64,000 nt of DNA from the NCBI RefSeq assembly GCF_030532965.1, contig NZ_JAUNKC010000011.1:21977-85976 (forward strand). The letters run 5' to 3'. Positions 20,924 through 31,125 of this stretch are shown piece by piece. Below the pieces are notes generated by a model that saw nothing but the letters and a program-made list of their open reading frames with translations, was not told the origin of the DNA and ran no database searches. Made by a program: the position numbers and the translations under genes. Every line of letters starts with the position of its first letter. Position 1 is the first letter of the stretch. This DNA is from Corynebacterium sp. (GTDB taxonomy: Bacteria > Actinomycetota > Actinomycetes > Mycobacteriales > Mycobacteriaceae).

Positions 20924-22957
20924 CTAGGCTCGGTAATCGCGTGCGTCCCGCTCTCGGATCTTTGCCAACGCCTCACCAGCGACCCGCGGCAGCGTCAGAA
21001 TATGCGCGACATCCCGATTGGGATCAAGCCGAACGAAAGTCTTCTCCGACCAATTGAAATCTTGATCGGTGATGAGGTCATGGGCAATAAACTGCGCGCC
21101 GTAATCCTGCCCAACTGCCGCCATGTTCAATTCGACGGTGGTTTCCTGGGCGTGGTTTGGATCAAGGTTGATAACCACCAGAACCGCGTCACCGGTGACC
21201 GGATCAACCTTGGAATAGGCCAAGATCTGATCGTTTGCGGTGTGATGGAATTGGATTTGCCGCAATTGCTGCAGCGCAGGTTGCTTGCGGCGAATCGAAT
21301 TGAGCAATGTGATATACGGTTCCAGCGAATCGCCGCTTTCGACTGCAGCTGCGAAATCCCGGGGCCGCAGTTCGTATTTCTCGGAATCGAGGTATTCTTC
21401 GCTGCCGGGCGCCACAGCTTGGTGTTCGTACAGTTCGTAGCCGGAATACACTCCCCAAACCGGCGACAGGGTGGCGGCTAGCGCGGCGCGGATGGCAAAC
21501 ATCGCACGGCCGCCGTATTGAAGCGATTCGTGCAAGATGTCCGGGGTGTTGACAAAGAGGTTTGGTCGGCAGACGTCCGCCATGGCTGCGAGCTCTAAGG
21601 CGAATTCCCGCAGCTCGTCCTTGGAGGTTTTCCAGGTGAAGTACGTGTACGACTGGGAGAATCCAACTTTCGCCAGGCCGTATAGGCGGGCAGGCCGGGT
21701 GAAGGCTTCGGCGAGGAATATAACTTCCGGATGGGTCTGGTGGACTTTGGTAATCAGCCAGTTCCAGAAGTTGGTGGGTTTGGTGTGCGGGTTGTCCACC
21801 CGGAATGTGGTGACTCCAAGCTCCACCCAGAACATGACCACGCGGTAAATCTCGGCGTAGATGGTTTGCGGGTCGTTGTCGAAGTTAAGCGGGTAGATGT
21901 CCTGGTATTTCTTCGGCGGATTTTCCGCATAGGCGATGGTGCCGTCGGCAAGCACCGTGAAAAACTCGGTGTGCTCTTCAGCCCACGGGTGATCCGGTGC
22001 GGCTTGGAGTGCCAGGTCAAGCGCGATTTCGAGGTTGAGCTCTTTGGCGTGGGCGAGAAGTTTGACAAAATCGTCAATCGTGCCGAGATCGGGGTGAACT
22101 GCGTCGTGCCCACCAGCGCGTGATCCGATTGCCCAGGGGGATCCGACATCTTCAGGTTCCGGGGTGAGGGTGTTATTGCGGCCCTTGCGGTTTATTTCAC
22201 CGATGGGGTGGATCGGTGGGAAGTACACGGTGTCGAATCCCATGCGGGCTACCCGGTCGAGGGCTGCGGCGGTGGTAGCGAAGGTGCCGTGGGCGGGAAG
22301 CCCCCGGTCGTCCCAGCCGCCGGTAGAGCGGGGGAAGAGTTCGTACCAGGAATTGACCAGTGCTTCTCGACGCTCCACGCTGACGGTGTGCTCAAGCCCG
22401 TTGGTCAGCAATTCCCGCAACGGGTGCTCGGAAAGGATCTCCAGCACCTCAACCGATAAGCCGGGGGCGACGCGGGTTCTCAGCGGGGCGTCGCTGCGTA
22501 GTTCCTCTGCCACGGCAAGAAGCGCTTGTTGCTGGATCTCCTCGGTAACTTGCGCGGCGGCCTTTTCAAAAAGAACGGCGCCGTGTTCAAGATCGTTCGC
22601 TAATTCTTCGGCGGACTGGCCCGCTTCAATTTTCTTGGTGACTGCGTTTCGCCAGGTCTGCATGGGATCACTCCACGCGTCAACATGGAATGTCCAGGTG
22701 CCGGGCACGTCTGGGACAAAGAAAGCGTGCACGAGATCCTGGTTGTCAGAGTCTTGGTGCATGGTGATTCTGAGCGGATAGGCCGAAATCTGGGAGTTTT
22801 TAGGCCCGTTGATGGTCAAGGTTGCGGCGATGGCGTCGTGGCCTTCTCGCCATACTTGTGCGCTGATGGGGATGAGTTCGCCAACGACTGCTTTCGATGG
22901 GTACAGGCGGCCGGAGATTTGGGGGCGAACATCTTCGATGGCGAGTCTTCCAGTCAC
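20924..22957 (-). CDS. glgE: alpha-1,4-glucan:maltose-1-phosphate maltosyltransferase
   Basis: Adds maltose from maltose-1-phosphate to alpha-glucan chains, linking trehalose metabolism to glucan synthesis. The GH13_3 barrel shows the nucleophile Asp in TFRVDNPHTKP, acid Glu in FLAEAFTRP, and the ETKQ-like phosphate region GEINRKGRNN. The reading frame is open to 23005, but the protein from GTG at 22957 (VTGRLAIEDVRPQI) matches the usual N-terminus and has AGAAAGAGA upstream, giving 677 residues. It is the upstream partner of glgB and divergent from an ABC ATPase gene. Confidence 0.95.
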   Translation of the reverse strand: MTGRLAIEDVRPQISGRLYPSKAVVGELIPISAQVWREGHDAIAATLTINGPKNSQISAYPLRITMHQDSDNQDLVHAFFVPDVPGTWTFHVDAWSDPMQTWRNAVTKKIEAGQSAEELANDLEHGAVLFEKAAAQVTEEIQQQALLAVAEELRSDAPLRTRVAPGLSVEVLEILSEHPLRELLTNGLEHTVSVERREALVNSWYELFPRSTGGWDDRGLPAHGTFATTAAALDRVARMGFDTVYFPPIHPIGEINRKGRNNTLTPEPEDVGSPWAIGSRAGGHDAVHPDLGTIDDFVKLLAHAKELNLEIALDLALQAAPDHPWAEEHTEFFTVLADGTIAYAENPPKKYQDIYPLNFDNDPQTIYAEIYRVVMFWVELGVTTFRVDNPHTKPTNFWNWLITKVHQTHPEVIFLAEAFTRPARLYGLAKVGFSQSYTYFTWKTSKDELREFALELAAMADVCRPNLFVNTPDILHESLQYGGRAMFAIRAALAATLSPVWGVYSGYELYEHQAVAPGSEEYLDSEKYELRPRDFAAAVESGDSLEPYITLLNSIRRKQPALQQLRQIQFHHTANDQILAYSKVDPVTGDAVLVVINLDPNHAQETTVELNMAAVGQDYGAQFIAHDLITDQDFNWSEKTFVRLDPNRDVAHILTLPRVAGEALAKIRERDARDYRA

Positions 22958-23262
22958 TGCTGTTTCTCTTTCTATCCGGGGTAGACGCGGTTGCCGTAAC
23001 TCCACCTCGGGCCGACATCTGCGTCTTAACGTGTCCTCTATGGTTCCAGTATGCTCTTGTGCCTGGATTACTGCACCAATTTCGGTTTTATTCGTGGCAG
23101 GGGGCTGGCAGATAGCGGCAAACTAAGTCACGGTTGCCGACAAGTTGCGGCGGGATGAGTAAGACCCGTATTCGGCGCGGGGGTGGGCTGTTAACGTGCT
23201 ACTTTGCTCTTGGGGTGATTTACCTGTGTCCGATTAACCGCAGCAGGTAAATTTGGGTAATT

Positions 23263-24129
23263 ATGGTACCTATGAGTAGTGCGATGCTTCCCCCCGTTTT
23301 TGGTGATAACCAGCGTGATCCCGATACCCTCATCGACTTTGAAGACGTCACCTTCATCCGTGACGGGCGCACCTTGTTGGCGCCGGTGACATGGAAGGTG
23401 GAATTGGACGAACGGTGGGTGATTATCGGGCCAAACGGCGCGGGTAAAACAACACTGATTCGCCTAGCAGGCGCGGAGGAATTCCCCTCCGGTGGCAAAG
23501 CGTGGATCATGGGGGAGCGGGTCGGTAAGACAGATATGCGGGATCTACGGTCGATGATCGGGGTGTCCTCATCAGCACTAGGAAATCGCATACCCGACGG
23601 GGAAAAGATCGAAGACCTGGTCGTGTCGGCTGGCTATGCCATTTTGGGACGGTGGCGGGAAGAATACGAATCCTTAGACCTCGACCGGGCGAACGACATC
23701 TTGGAACAAGTTGGAGCGATGCACTTGGCGGATCGCACCTGGGGCACGCTCAGTGAAGGTGAACGCAAGCGCGTCCTGGTGGCACGGGCGTTGATGGCCA
23801 ATCCAGAGTTATTGCTTCTCGACGAGCCCAGCGCGGGCATGGACCTAGGCGGTCGCGAAGATCTGGTCGGTTACTTGGGCCAATTAGCTCTCGACCCGGA
23901 TGCCCCGGCAATCGTGATGATCACCCATCACGTCGAAGAAATCCCGTACGGTTTTACCCACGCGATGCTGCTCGACGAAGGCGAAGTGATCGCACAGGGG
24001 CTTATCGACGACGTCTTAACCTCCGACAACCTCACCCGCACCTTCCACCAGGCAATTCAGGTGGATAAAATCGACGGCCGGTTCTTCGCCCGCAGACTCC
24101 GCAGCGGTGGGGTCCACCGTAAGAAGTAA
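23263..24129 (+). CDS. orphan ABC transporter ATP-binding protein
   Basis: A 288-residue ATPase with Walker A GPNGAGKTT, signature LSEGERKR, Walker B ELLLLDEPSAG and a H-loop in MITHHVEEIP. The protein resembles the single-domain ATPases of the YlmA/ModF type that lack an adjacent permease, so its partner is unknown; a transport or a translation-linked role is possible. The start can be ATG 23263 or 23272. It is divergent from glgE. Confidence 0.85.
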   Translation: MVPMSSAMLPPVFGDNQRDPDTLIDFEDVTFIRDGRTLLAPVTWKVELDERWVIIGPNGAGKTTLIRLAGAEEFPSGGKAWIMGERVGKTDMRDLRSMIGVSSSALGNRIPDGEKIEDLVVSAGYAILGRWREEYESLDLDRANDILEQVGAMHLADRTWGTLSEGERKRVLVARALMANPELLLLDEPSAGMDLGGREDLVGYLGQLALDPDAPAIVMITHHVEEIPYGFTHAMLLDEGEVIAQGLIDDVLTSDNLTRTFHQAIQVDKIDGRFFARRLRSGGVHRKK

Positions 24130-24159
24130 CAACACCCGGCGCTAACGGATACCTGGCGG

Positions 24160-24170
24160 CGTCGAAAAGC
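24160..24170 (+). repeat. dispersed 11-mer after the orphan ABC gene
   Basis: CGTCGAAAAGC, A form, preceded by GGCGG, 30 bases after the stop codon of the ABC ATPase and outside any supported gene. Confidence 0.75.
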
Positions 24171-24319
24171 AACCTGAGAATCTCCGGCGGGTGGTTGCAC
24201 AACCCACATCTTTGCCTTGGGTATGCTGTGATGAAGACACTGACCACACTGCGGCTGACACACGTCCGTTGCACTCGGTTATACGCAAACATCAGGCAAC
24301 AGGAGGTGACGAAACCACC

Positions 24320-25156
24320 GTGGCGGTGAAAGTGGAAGGTTATGGCGGCGCAAAGCTAGCGGTCACGGTGGTTCTCGTGCGCGACGGCGCAACCGGCATC
24401 GAAGTATATGTGCAAGAGCGCGTTTCCTCCATGCCCACATTTCCCAACGCCACCGTATTCCCCGGCGGCGGGGTAGACCCCCGCGACTTCGAGCTCGACG
24501 TGAGCGTACCCACCGATGCCATCGGTGCGGACTCAAGCCCCCGAATCCCCGATGCCACCTGGCACGGCCCAGACCTCGACGAATGGGCACGTCGCCTGCG
24601 CACAAACCGATCAAAAGCTAGGGCACTCGTCATGGCTGCCTGTCGGGAACTATTTGAAGAATCCGGCACCTTGCTTGCCTCCTACGAAGACGGCCGACTC
24701 ATCACCGACGCCACCCCGTTCCACCCCCAACGGCTGGCCTTAGAATCCCACCGATTGTCGTTTTCCCAAGTACTAGAACGCAATGAACTAATGGTACGCA
24801 CCGACTTACTGCGGCCCTGCTCGCGGTGGGTAAGCCCACAGACCGACACACACCAATTCGACATGTTCTCCTTCGTTGCGGTTCCGCCCTTCGGACAAGA
24901 ACCCGACGGGCAAACCCGCGAAGCTGCCTCCACCGGCTGGTTTTCGCCATCGTTGATCCTTGATGGTTGGCGCGCCGGGTTGCTGCAGTTGGTCATCCCT
25001 ACCTGGGCGCACATGCTGCTGCTGAGTGAGCACGATTCGGTGTCGTCGCTGATGAAAACCATCGAAAATCCCACGATGGAGCCGATTATTGGTGACCCGG
25101 TTGATGATCCCCGGTATGCTGAATTTTTCAGCTTCACCCCACCCAGACGCTTTTGA
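24320..25156 (+). CDS. Nudix hydrolase of the NUDT19/long-insertion type
   Basis: Hydrolyses a nucleoside diphosphate linked to another group; the substrate may be a CoA ester or similar, by family analogy. The Nudix box is split: FPGGGVDPRD at about residue 50 is separated by about 45 residues from the RELFEESGTLL helix that holds the catalytic glutamates. This long insertion is typical of NUDT7/NUDT19-like enzymes. GTG at 24320 with AGGAGGTGA at 24301-24309 is taken as the start rather than the earlier in-frame ATG at 24191, giving 278 residues. Confidence 0.85.
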   Translation: MAVKVEGYGGAKLAVTVVLVRDGATGIEVYVQERVSSMPTFPNATVFPGGGVDPRDFELDVSVPTDAIGADSSPRIPDATWHGPDLDEWARRLRTNRSKARALVMAACRELFEESGTLLASYEDGRLITDATPFHPQRLALESHRLSFSQVLERNELMVRTDLLRPCSRWVSPQTDTHQFDMFSFVAVPPFGQEPDGQTREAASTGWFSPSLILDGWRAGLLQLVIPTWAHMLLLSEHDSVSSLMKTIENPTMEPIIGDPVDDPRYAEFFSFTPPRRF

Positions 25157-25284
25157 TAATGCGGCGGCAACGCAGCACTATCATGTAAAAGTGGCCGCTT
25201 AGGCAGGTTTACATACAAACCGTAAGTTGTGCACCACGGCAAGTTCTAATCGATCACTGTGTAGAGAAAGCGGTAGCCGACACC

Positions 25285-26475
25285 ATGAGTTTCACTCCCA
25301 CCGAAGTGGACTATTTGCGCGCCCACGCCACTGAAATCGCAGCCACACTTTCCCAACGACGGTTATCGAAAGAAATCGCCGTGGCCGACGCCGATTTCTT
25401 CCGGAACCAGCACGGGGATTATGGGCGTGCTGTGCTGGAATTGGCAACCGCGCGCAGCAAAAGTGCAGGAAAACTTCCGGCCGATTGGTTGATGTGCAAC
25501 GAATCCGCCCAGCAAGCAACCCCGTTACTCGTGGCGGATATACGCGCCGACCGCATCCATGCGGTTATGCCGGACGCGCTTGTCCACGACGTCACCTGTT
25601 CCATCGGTACCGAAGGCGCGGCTATCCGTTCCTACGGCATGGACTACCTTGGCAGCGACATTGATCTTTCCCGGTTGAAAATGGCGAAATACAACCTGGA
25701 GCTTTTAGATAATCGGGCCACGATTAATCAGCTTGGTTGGTGTGGGATCGTCGCATCTGACGCGCTTAACCCCGGTGTGGCGGACGCCGCGGGGGTGGTT
25801 ATCGCGGACCCGGCGCGGCGGTCGGGTGGTCGGAGAATAGTCAAACCGGAAGATCTGATTCCGCCGTTGCCGACGCTTATTTCCGCCTATCCGTATCCGG
25901 AACTTGCCATCAAGTGTGCGCCTGGTCTGGATTTCAGTTCCTGGGACGGTCTGGTCAGCGTGGTTAGTCTCAATGGCGGTGTGAAAGAAGCATGCCTGTA
26001 CACTCCGGGTCTTTCCCTTGGGGTGCGCCGTGAAGCCGTGATTATTCGCGGTGCCCGTGCGGAATGCGACATTATCGACGACACTCACCCTGATGAGGTG
26101 GTGGTTTCTGCGCCCGGAAAATTCATCATTGACCCCGATGGTGCGATTGTGCGGGCGGGCTTGGTGCGCCACTATGCCAACCGGGAAGGGCTTTGGATGC
26201 TTGATGAGCGCATCGCCTATCTCACCGGTGACGTCATTCCTGCCGGTACCAGCGGTTTTGAGTACATGGAGACGGTGTCTCTGAAGAAACTGAAGTCGGT
26301 TTTGCACTCCTATGATTGCGGGTCGGTGGAGATTTTGGTGCGCGGACTTGATATTGATCCGGACGCATTGCGCAAGAAGCTTAAATTAACGGGCAGCGCG
26401 AAACTGGCTGTTGTTCTCACCCGAATTGGGAGCGCGGGTGTGGCGTTGGTGTGCAAGGCCAGGCAGTGGGCCTGA
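25285..26475 (+). CDS. class I SAM-dependent methyltransferase with THUMP-like domain
   Basis: A 396-residue protein. The middle part has a Rossmann methyltransferase core: DVTCSIGTEGAAIRS as motif I, YLGSDIDLSRL as the acidic motif II, and the catalytic-type VVIADPARRSGGRR. The C-terminal region (about 310-396) fits the THUMP-like fold found in actinobacterial and Bacteroides relatives. The substrate is probably RNA by analogy with the DPxR motif, but this is not established. It is a single-gene unit between the Nudix gene and the etf genes. Confidence 0.82.
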   Translation: MSFTPTEVDYLRAHATEIAATLSQRRLSKEIAVADADFFRNQHGDYGRAVLELATARSKSAGKLPADWLMCNESAQQATPLLVADIRADRIHAVMPDALVHDVTCSIGTEGAAIRSYGMDYLGSDIDLSRLKMAKYNLELLDNRATINQLGWCGIVASDALNPGVADAAGVVIADPARRSGGRRIVKPEDLIPPLPTLISAYPYPELAIKCAPGLDFSSWDGLVSVVSLNGGVKEACLYTPGLSLGVRREAVIIRGARAECDIIDDTHPDEVVVSAPGKFIIDPDGAIVRAGLVRHYANREGLWMLDERIAYLTGDVIPAGTSGFEYMETVSLKKLKSVLHSYDCGSVEILVRGLDIDPDALRKKLKLTGSAKLAVVLTRIGSAGVALVCKARQWA

Positions 26476-26717
26476 CCGTAGGTTTTTCGCTACACCGACT
26501 ATCGGGTGTGGTGGTTCGCCGGGATTTTATTAGGCTACACTGTCGATTGGTAGTTTTCGCCGTGCCGCTGTCACACCGTATTGCTGGTGAATAAAACGGG
26601 AAACAATCTGTCGGTATATCCGTTACATTACTGAAGCGCGACAAGTAAACGTGCTGGTATGGCCTCGGTGATTAGCCAACGGCGATGAGAAAAATTATGA
26701 AAGGTGAGTGACTGCCC

Positions 26718-27512
26718 ATGCCCGCGATTGTGGTGTTGGTGAAAAATGTGCCAGATACCTGGTCGGTTCGAACGCTAGATTCGGACTTCACCCTGAACCG
26801 GGAGGGGGTGGACAACGTACTGGATGAAATTAACGAATTTGCTGTTGAACAGGCCCTTCGGCTGCGTGATGATAACGCTGATGCTGGCTTTGAGGTGGTT
26901 GCGTTGTCGGCTGGCCCGGGTGGTTCAGAAGAAGCACTGCGTAAGGCCTTAGCCATGGGGGCGGATCGGGCCGTGTTATTGGCCGATCCGGCGTTAGCAG
27001 GTTCCGATGTCATCGGTACTGCCTGGGCGCTGACCAATGCGATTAACCAGATTCCTGACGTTGCGCTTGTTGTAGCGGGCAATGCTTCCTCGGATGGGGC
27101 GATGGGGGCGCTTCCGGGAATCCTCGCGGAATACCGGAACCAGCCTGCATTGACGTCGTGTAAGTCTGTGCAGTTGTCCGGCAATGTTGTCCGGGGAGTC
27201 CGGGAAACCCATGATGGTGATTACGATATTGAGGCACCACTGCCTGCTATCGTGACGGTTACCGACAAGGCAGATAAGCCCAGGTTCCCGAATTTCAAGG
27301 GCATTATGGCTGCAAAGAAAGCAGAAATTGCGTCGTTGAGTCTCGCCGAGATTGGGGTGGCGGCCGAACAGGTCGGCTTGGGGCACGCGTCTACCGCCGT
27401 TACTGCCGCGCAGGCTCGGCCCGCCCGGAGCCAGGGTGATGTAATTCGCGATGATGCAGCGACAGCTGCGCAGAAGATTGTTGACTTCCTAGCAGCAGAG
27501 AACCTGCTGTAA
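26718..27512 (+). CDS. etfB: electron transfer flavoprotein subunit beta
   Basis: Beta subunit of the ETF heterodimer that passes electrons from acyl-CoA dehydrogenases to the quinone pool; it binds AMP. The 264-residue protein has the family start IVVLVKNVPDT, the ALAMGADRAVLL segment, and the ETF beta signature region IVTVTDKADKPRFPNFKGIM. GAAAGGTGAG precedes the ATG. It is followed 38 bases later by etfA. Confidence 0.95.
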   Translation: MPAIVVLVKNVPDTWSVRTLDSDFTLNREGVDNVLDEINEFAVEQALRLRDDNADAGFEVVALSAGPGGSEEALRKALAMGADRAVLLADPALAGSDVIGTAWALTNAINQIPDVALVVAGNASSDGAMGALPGILAEYRNQPALTSCKSVQLSGNVVRGVRETHDGDYDIEAPLPAIVTVTDKADKPRFPNFKGIMAAKKAEIASLSLAEIGVAAEQVGLGHASTAVTAAQARPARSQGDVIRDDAATAAQKIVDFLAAENLL

Positions 27513-27550
27513 CCCGATACGATCAGAAACGACTTTGAGGAGAATTATTC

Positions 27551-28510
27551 ATGTCTAATGCTTATGTTCTGGTCGAGTATTCCGGCGATCAGGTGCTGGG
27601 TACCACAGCGGATCTCATCGCCGCCGCTAAGGTTTTCGGCGCAGTGACTGCAGTTATCGTCTCGGCTCCTGGCGCCCACACTGGTCTTCACGACCAGTTG
27701 CGCGCCATGGGGGCTGATGCGATTGTTGCGGCGGAAGCCGCCGACCTTGATACGCGCATTGTTCTACCGGCGGTTGACGCGTTGAGTATGTTGGCTGCGG
27801 GCGCGCCCGCCCCGATCGTGCTGGACGCCGGTGCGCACGGCAATGAAATCGCTGGCCGCTTGGCCGCTAGGCTTGCTTCGGGTGTGTTGTGTGACGTCGT
27901 CGGTATTAACGCCGACCGGACTGCCGCAATGAGTATTTTTGGTGATTCGATTGAAGTCACCGCAGCGGTAGGCGGCACCAGCCCGATCTACACCGTTCGC
28001 CCCGGTGCGATCACAGCTACTGTAGGTGCCGCTGGTGCGGGCACATTCAGTAGCTTTGCGCTGCCTGCCGCGACGGTTAAAGATGTCACAGTTACCAATT
28101 TCGTTCCGGCTGCCAAGGGTGACCGCCCGGAGCTTACTGCCGCCAAGGTTGTCGTGGCTGGCGGTCGGGGCGTGGAATCAGCGGAGAATTTCCACTCCGT
28201 CGTGGAGCCGCTTGCCGACGCCTTGGGTGGCGCTGTCGGTGCTACCCGCGACGCGGTCGACCTGGGGTGGTACCCACCGCAATTCCAGGTGGGGCAGACC
28301 GGTGTGACCGTTTCCCCGGATGTGTACATCGGCTTGGGTGTCTCCGGGGCGATTCAGCACACCTCGGGCATGCAAACCGCCAATAAGATCATCGTGGTGA
28401 ATAACGATGAGGATGCGCCGTTCTTCCAGATCGCCGATCTTGGCGTTGTGGGTGATCTGCACGAGATCGTTCCGGAAGTAGTGGCGGAAATAGCCCGGCG
28501 ACGCGGATAA
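27551..28510 (+). CDS. etfA: electron transfer flavoprotein subunit alpha
   Basis: FAD-binding alpha subunit of ETF, 319 residues. The C-terminal FAD domain shows VVVAGGRGVES, VGATRDAVDLGWYP and the signature VYIGLGVSGAIQHTSGM, then IIVVNNDEDAPFF. GAGGAG precedes the ATG. It probably shares a transcript with etfB upstream and the cysteine desulfurase downstream, the same order as in other Mycobacteriales. Confidence 0.96.
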   Translation: MSNAYVLVEYSGDQVLGTTADLIAAAKVFGAVTAVIVSAPGAHTGLHDQLRAMGADAIVAAEAADLDTRIVLPAVDALSMLAAGAPAPIVLDAGAHGNEIAGRLAARLASGVLCDVVGINADRTAAMSIFGDSIEVTAAVGGTSPIYTVRPGAITATVGAAGAGTFSSFALPAATVKDVTVTNFVPAAKGDRPELTAAKVVVAGGRGVESAENFHSVVEPLADALGGAVGATRDAVDLGWYPPQFQVGQTGVTVSPDVYIGLGVSGAIQHTSGMQTANKIIVVNNDEDAPFFQIADLGVVGDLHEIVPEVVAEIARRRG

Positions 28511-28543
28511 CCGGCGAGCCGGGGCGCGAGGAGAAAACGAGGA

Positions 28544-29689
28544 TTGTTGACAATACCGATGCGATACTTCGATCACGCGGCTACTACCGTCATGCGCGAG
28601 TCCGCCCGGGAGGCCTGGTATAAGGCGAGCTACGAATTCAACCCGGCTGGTCAATACCAATTGGCTAGGCGGGCGCGTAGCGTGCTGGAGGACGCTAGGG
28701 AACAAGTCGCGGCGCTTATTGGATGCGAACCAATCGAGGTTATTTTTACCGCCTCGGGAACGGAAGCGGACAATATCGCGCTTAAAGGCCTATGGCGGGC
28801 TCGAAACTTAATTTCACCTCGGGTGATTAGCACCGAGATTGAGCACTCCGCAGTGTTTGAAACCGCCCGATATTTAGAATCCCTCGGCGCTGAATTGGAG
28901 TTATTGCCGGTTGATTCGTCTGGTTTCGTTTACGACCCGGCGGATGTTTTGGACACGCCAGCGGCGGTGGCCACCTGCATGTGGGCCAATAACGAAACCG
29001 GTGCTATTCAAGATGTGGCGCAGATAGGTGAAAAGCTGGCCGCTACCGGAACGCCGTTTCATATCGATGCGGTTCAGGTTTTGGGAAAACTCCCCATCAA
29101 GTTTGATAGCCTCAATGCCACCACGTTGGCTGGAAGTGGCCATAAATTTGGCGGCCCGCGCGGAGTGGGCATTTTGGTGGCCAGGCGGTCACCCGCCCCG
29201 GAGCCGTTGTTTCACGGCGGCGGGCAGGAACGCGGCATTCGTTCCGGAACCGTCGATGTGGCTGGTGCTGCGGGGCTTGCCGCAGCTTTGCAGGAGGCCT
29301 GCGATGAGATGGACAGCCATGAGCAGCGGCTCCACAGGCTTAAATGCACGCTTATCGACGCCATCCAGGCGGCGATTCCCGACGCGCGCTTAAACACCCC
29401 CGAGCATTCGCTTGCCACCCATATCAATATCAGCATCCCGGGCACGGAAGGCGATAGCCTGATTATGCTCTTGGATTCCCACGGCATTGCGGCTAGCACC
29501 GGATCGGCTTGCGCCAACGGGGTTAACCGTGCGTCGCGGGTTCTGCTGGCCCAGGGGCTTTCCGAAAGTCTCGCACGTGGCACTCTTCGGCTGAGCATGG
29601 GCTACACCACCACCGATGAGGATGTCGCGTACCTTATTGAACATTTGCCGAAAGTTATCGCGCAGGCGAAAGCTGCGGGAATGGCGTAG
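28544..29689 (+). CDS. cysteine desulfurase (NifS/IscS family)
   Basis: PLP enzyme that removes sulfur from cysteine for tRNA thiolation or Fe-S clusters. The 381-residue protein has the N-terminal YFDHAATT motif, PLP lysine K201 in GSGHKFGGPRG, and the catalytic cysteine C323 in STGSACAN. The position, two genes upstream of mnmA, suggests sulfur supply to tRNA 2-thiouridine. The start may be TTG at 28544 (used here, GAGGAG upstream) or ATG at 28559. An overlapping terminator separates it from the convergent mycolyltransferase gene. Confidence 0.94.
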   Translation: MLTIPMRYFDHAATTVMRESAREAWYKASYEFNPAGQYQLARRARSVLEDAREQVAALIGCEPIEVIFTASGTEADNIALKGLWRARNLISPRVISTEIEHSAVFETARYLESLGAELELLPVDSSGFVYDPADVLDTPAAVATCMWANNETGAIQDVAQIGEKLAATGTPFHIDAVQVLGKLPIKFDSLNATTLAGSGHKFGGPRGVGILVARRSPAPEPLFHGGGQERGIRSGTVDVAGAAGLAAALQEACDEMDSHEQRLHRLKCTLIDAIQAAIPDARLNTPEHSLATHINISIPGTEGDSLIMLLDSHGIAASTGSACANGVNRASRVLLAQGLSESLARGTLRLSMGYTTTDEDVAYLIEHLPKVIAQAKAAGMA

Positions 29690-29703
29690 CAGCCCCACTA
29701 AAA

Positions 29704-29741
29704 AGCCGCTGTAATCGAAGTTTTCTCCGATTACAGCGGCT
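29704..29741. terminator. bidirectional terminator
   Basis: Fourteen-base perfect arms AGCCGCTGTAATCG (29704-29717) and CGATTACAGCGGCT (29728-29741) between convergent genes. A-run before it and a moderate T content after. Confidence 0.85.
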
Positions 29742-29769
29742 CTTGTAGTAGCTTAACCCTTTTTAGGGA

Positions 29770-31125
29770 TTATTCGCCTTCGATGCCGAACCCACGGGCA
29801 AAGGTCGGCCAGGAATCCTTCATGTCGTTGACCCAGTAGTACCAGGTGTGGACACCGACGTTGCGGAACTTAAAGTCCGCCGGAATATCCAATCGATTCA
29901 ATTTCACCCGCAGATCGTGGGTACAAGCATTGGTGCCAGCCTCAATGAGGCCGCCGACCACGGCGATGTCCGAGGACGTGGTGAACGCAGCCAACGATGC
30001 TTCTTCCGCCTGGTTCTTAATCAGGCCATTGAGGGTCTCCCGGTCGGAGATCAAACCGGAACCATTCGAAACATAGATCTGGGATCCACGAAGCCCCTCC
30101 GCCTGGATCAGCGCGTCGTGTTCAATGGCGCGCTGGCTGCCCTTCGGTCCGAAGACCTGTTGCGGGCTAATCCCGTCCCGGTCAAGCGTGAACTTGGTAA
30201 ACAACGACGGCAAGGTCTTCGAGGTTGCTGCACAACCCGAGAACGACCCAACAGCGTCGTAGAAACCTGGATTGCGGGCAGCCAACAGCAGCGAGGATGT
30301 TGCTGACATCGACAGGCCAGCGATACCGCGCTTGTCGTTGGCTTGGATAAGCTCGTGGCTTTCCAGCGGCTTCGGCAGTTCCTGGGTGAGGAAGGTTTCC
30401 CAGCGCTGCGGGCCACGAATGTATTCGGTGCCATCGACATCTTCGGCCCAGTCCACGTAGTACGAGAACGCGCCGCGCATCGGGATGACCACGTTGATGT
30501 TCTTATCAAGGTAGAAGTCAATGGTCTCGTTGTAACTCAACCACGTGGTGGACTGTTCGCCACCACCGGCACCATTGAGCAGATACAGGATCGGACGATT
30601 CGGGTCTTTAGCCCGTATAACCGCTAACGGAATGCTGCGATTATTCATCGAAGGAGACGTCGCAGAAAACTCCATCACCCGGGGGCGACCCTGGCTATCA
30701 GTGGATCGCGAATAGCTCTTGATCTTATCGCGCCACTTTTCGTCGTTGAATTCATGAACGAGCGGCGCAGCAGGATTAGCGGTAAGCACCGACGGCTGGG
30801 CGGTGGCTGCTGCTGCGCGCATCCGGTCGGCCAGCGGGGTGCTGTCGACCGTGGCGTCACCGGTAGCGGCCTCAGGATCGGTTGCACCGTCTGGTTGGGT
30901 TTTCGGTTTATCTTCCGAGGACAAGCTGCCATCGGAAAGCTCTGACCCACTGTTTGCTTCTTCCTGAGGTGCCGGTTGGGTACCAGCTTCCGATTCCTGC
31001 GTCGTATCCTCCACCGGCGTCACCACCGAGGGGGCGGTGGATTCTTGCGCCGAAACCACTGGCACAGTTCCAGCAGCCATCGCAATGCACGCTGTAAGTG
31101 CTGTGCCAAGAGCCAGTTTCCGCAT
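29770..31125 (-). CDS. secreted corynomycolyl transferase (Ag85-like)
   Basis: Transfers corynomycolic acid between trehalose and cell wall acceptors in the outer membrane layer. The 451-residue protein has a signal peptide (about 1-26, ending SAQE), a Pro/Glu/Ser-rich linker (27-100), and an alpha/beta hydrolase. The nucleophile Ser272 sits in GIAGLSMSATSS, comparable to the Ag85 serine, and the catalytic His lies in VGVHTWYYW near the end. No C-terminal LGFP repeats are present, unlike Cop1. It marks the organism as a mycolic-acid producer. Confidence 0.92.
   Translation of the reverse strand: MRKLALGTALTACIAMAAGTVPVVSAQESTAPSVVTPVEDTTQESEAGTQPAPQEEANSGSELSDGSLSSEDKPKTQPDGATDPEAATGDATVDSTPLADRMRAAAATAQPSVLTANPAAPLVHEFNDEKWRDKIKSYSRSTDSQGRPRVMEFSATSPSMNNRSIPLAVIRAKDPNRPILYLLNGAGGGEQSTTWLSYNETIDFYLDKNINVVIPMRGAFSYYVDWAEDVDGTEYIRGPQRWETFLTQELPKPLESHELIQANDKRGIAGLSMSATSSLLLAARNPGFYDAVGSFSGCAATSKTLPSLFTKFTLDRDGISPQQVFGPKGSQRAIEHDALIQAEGLRGSQIYVSNGSGLISDRETLNGLIKNQAEEASLAAFTTSSDIAVVGGLIEAGTNACTHDLRVKLNRLDIPADFKFRNVGVHTWYYWVNDMKDSWPTFARGFGIEGE

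Noticed and set aside
28544-28558. Second regulatory upstream frame before the cysteine desulfurase
   Set aside because: The TTG-initiated codons are in frame with the desulfurase and are just an alternative start.
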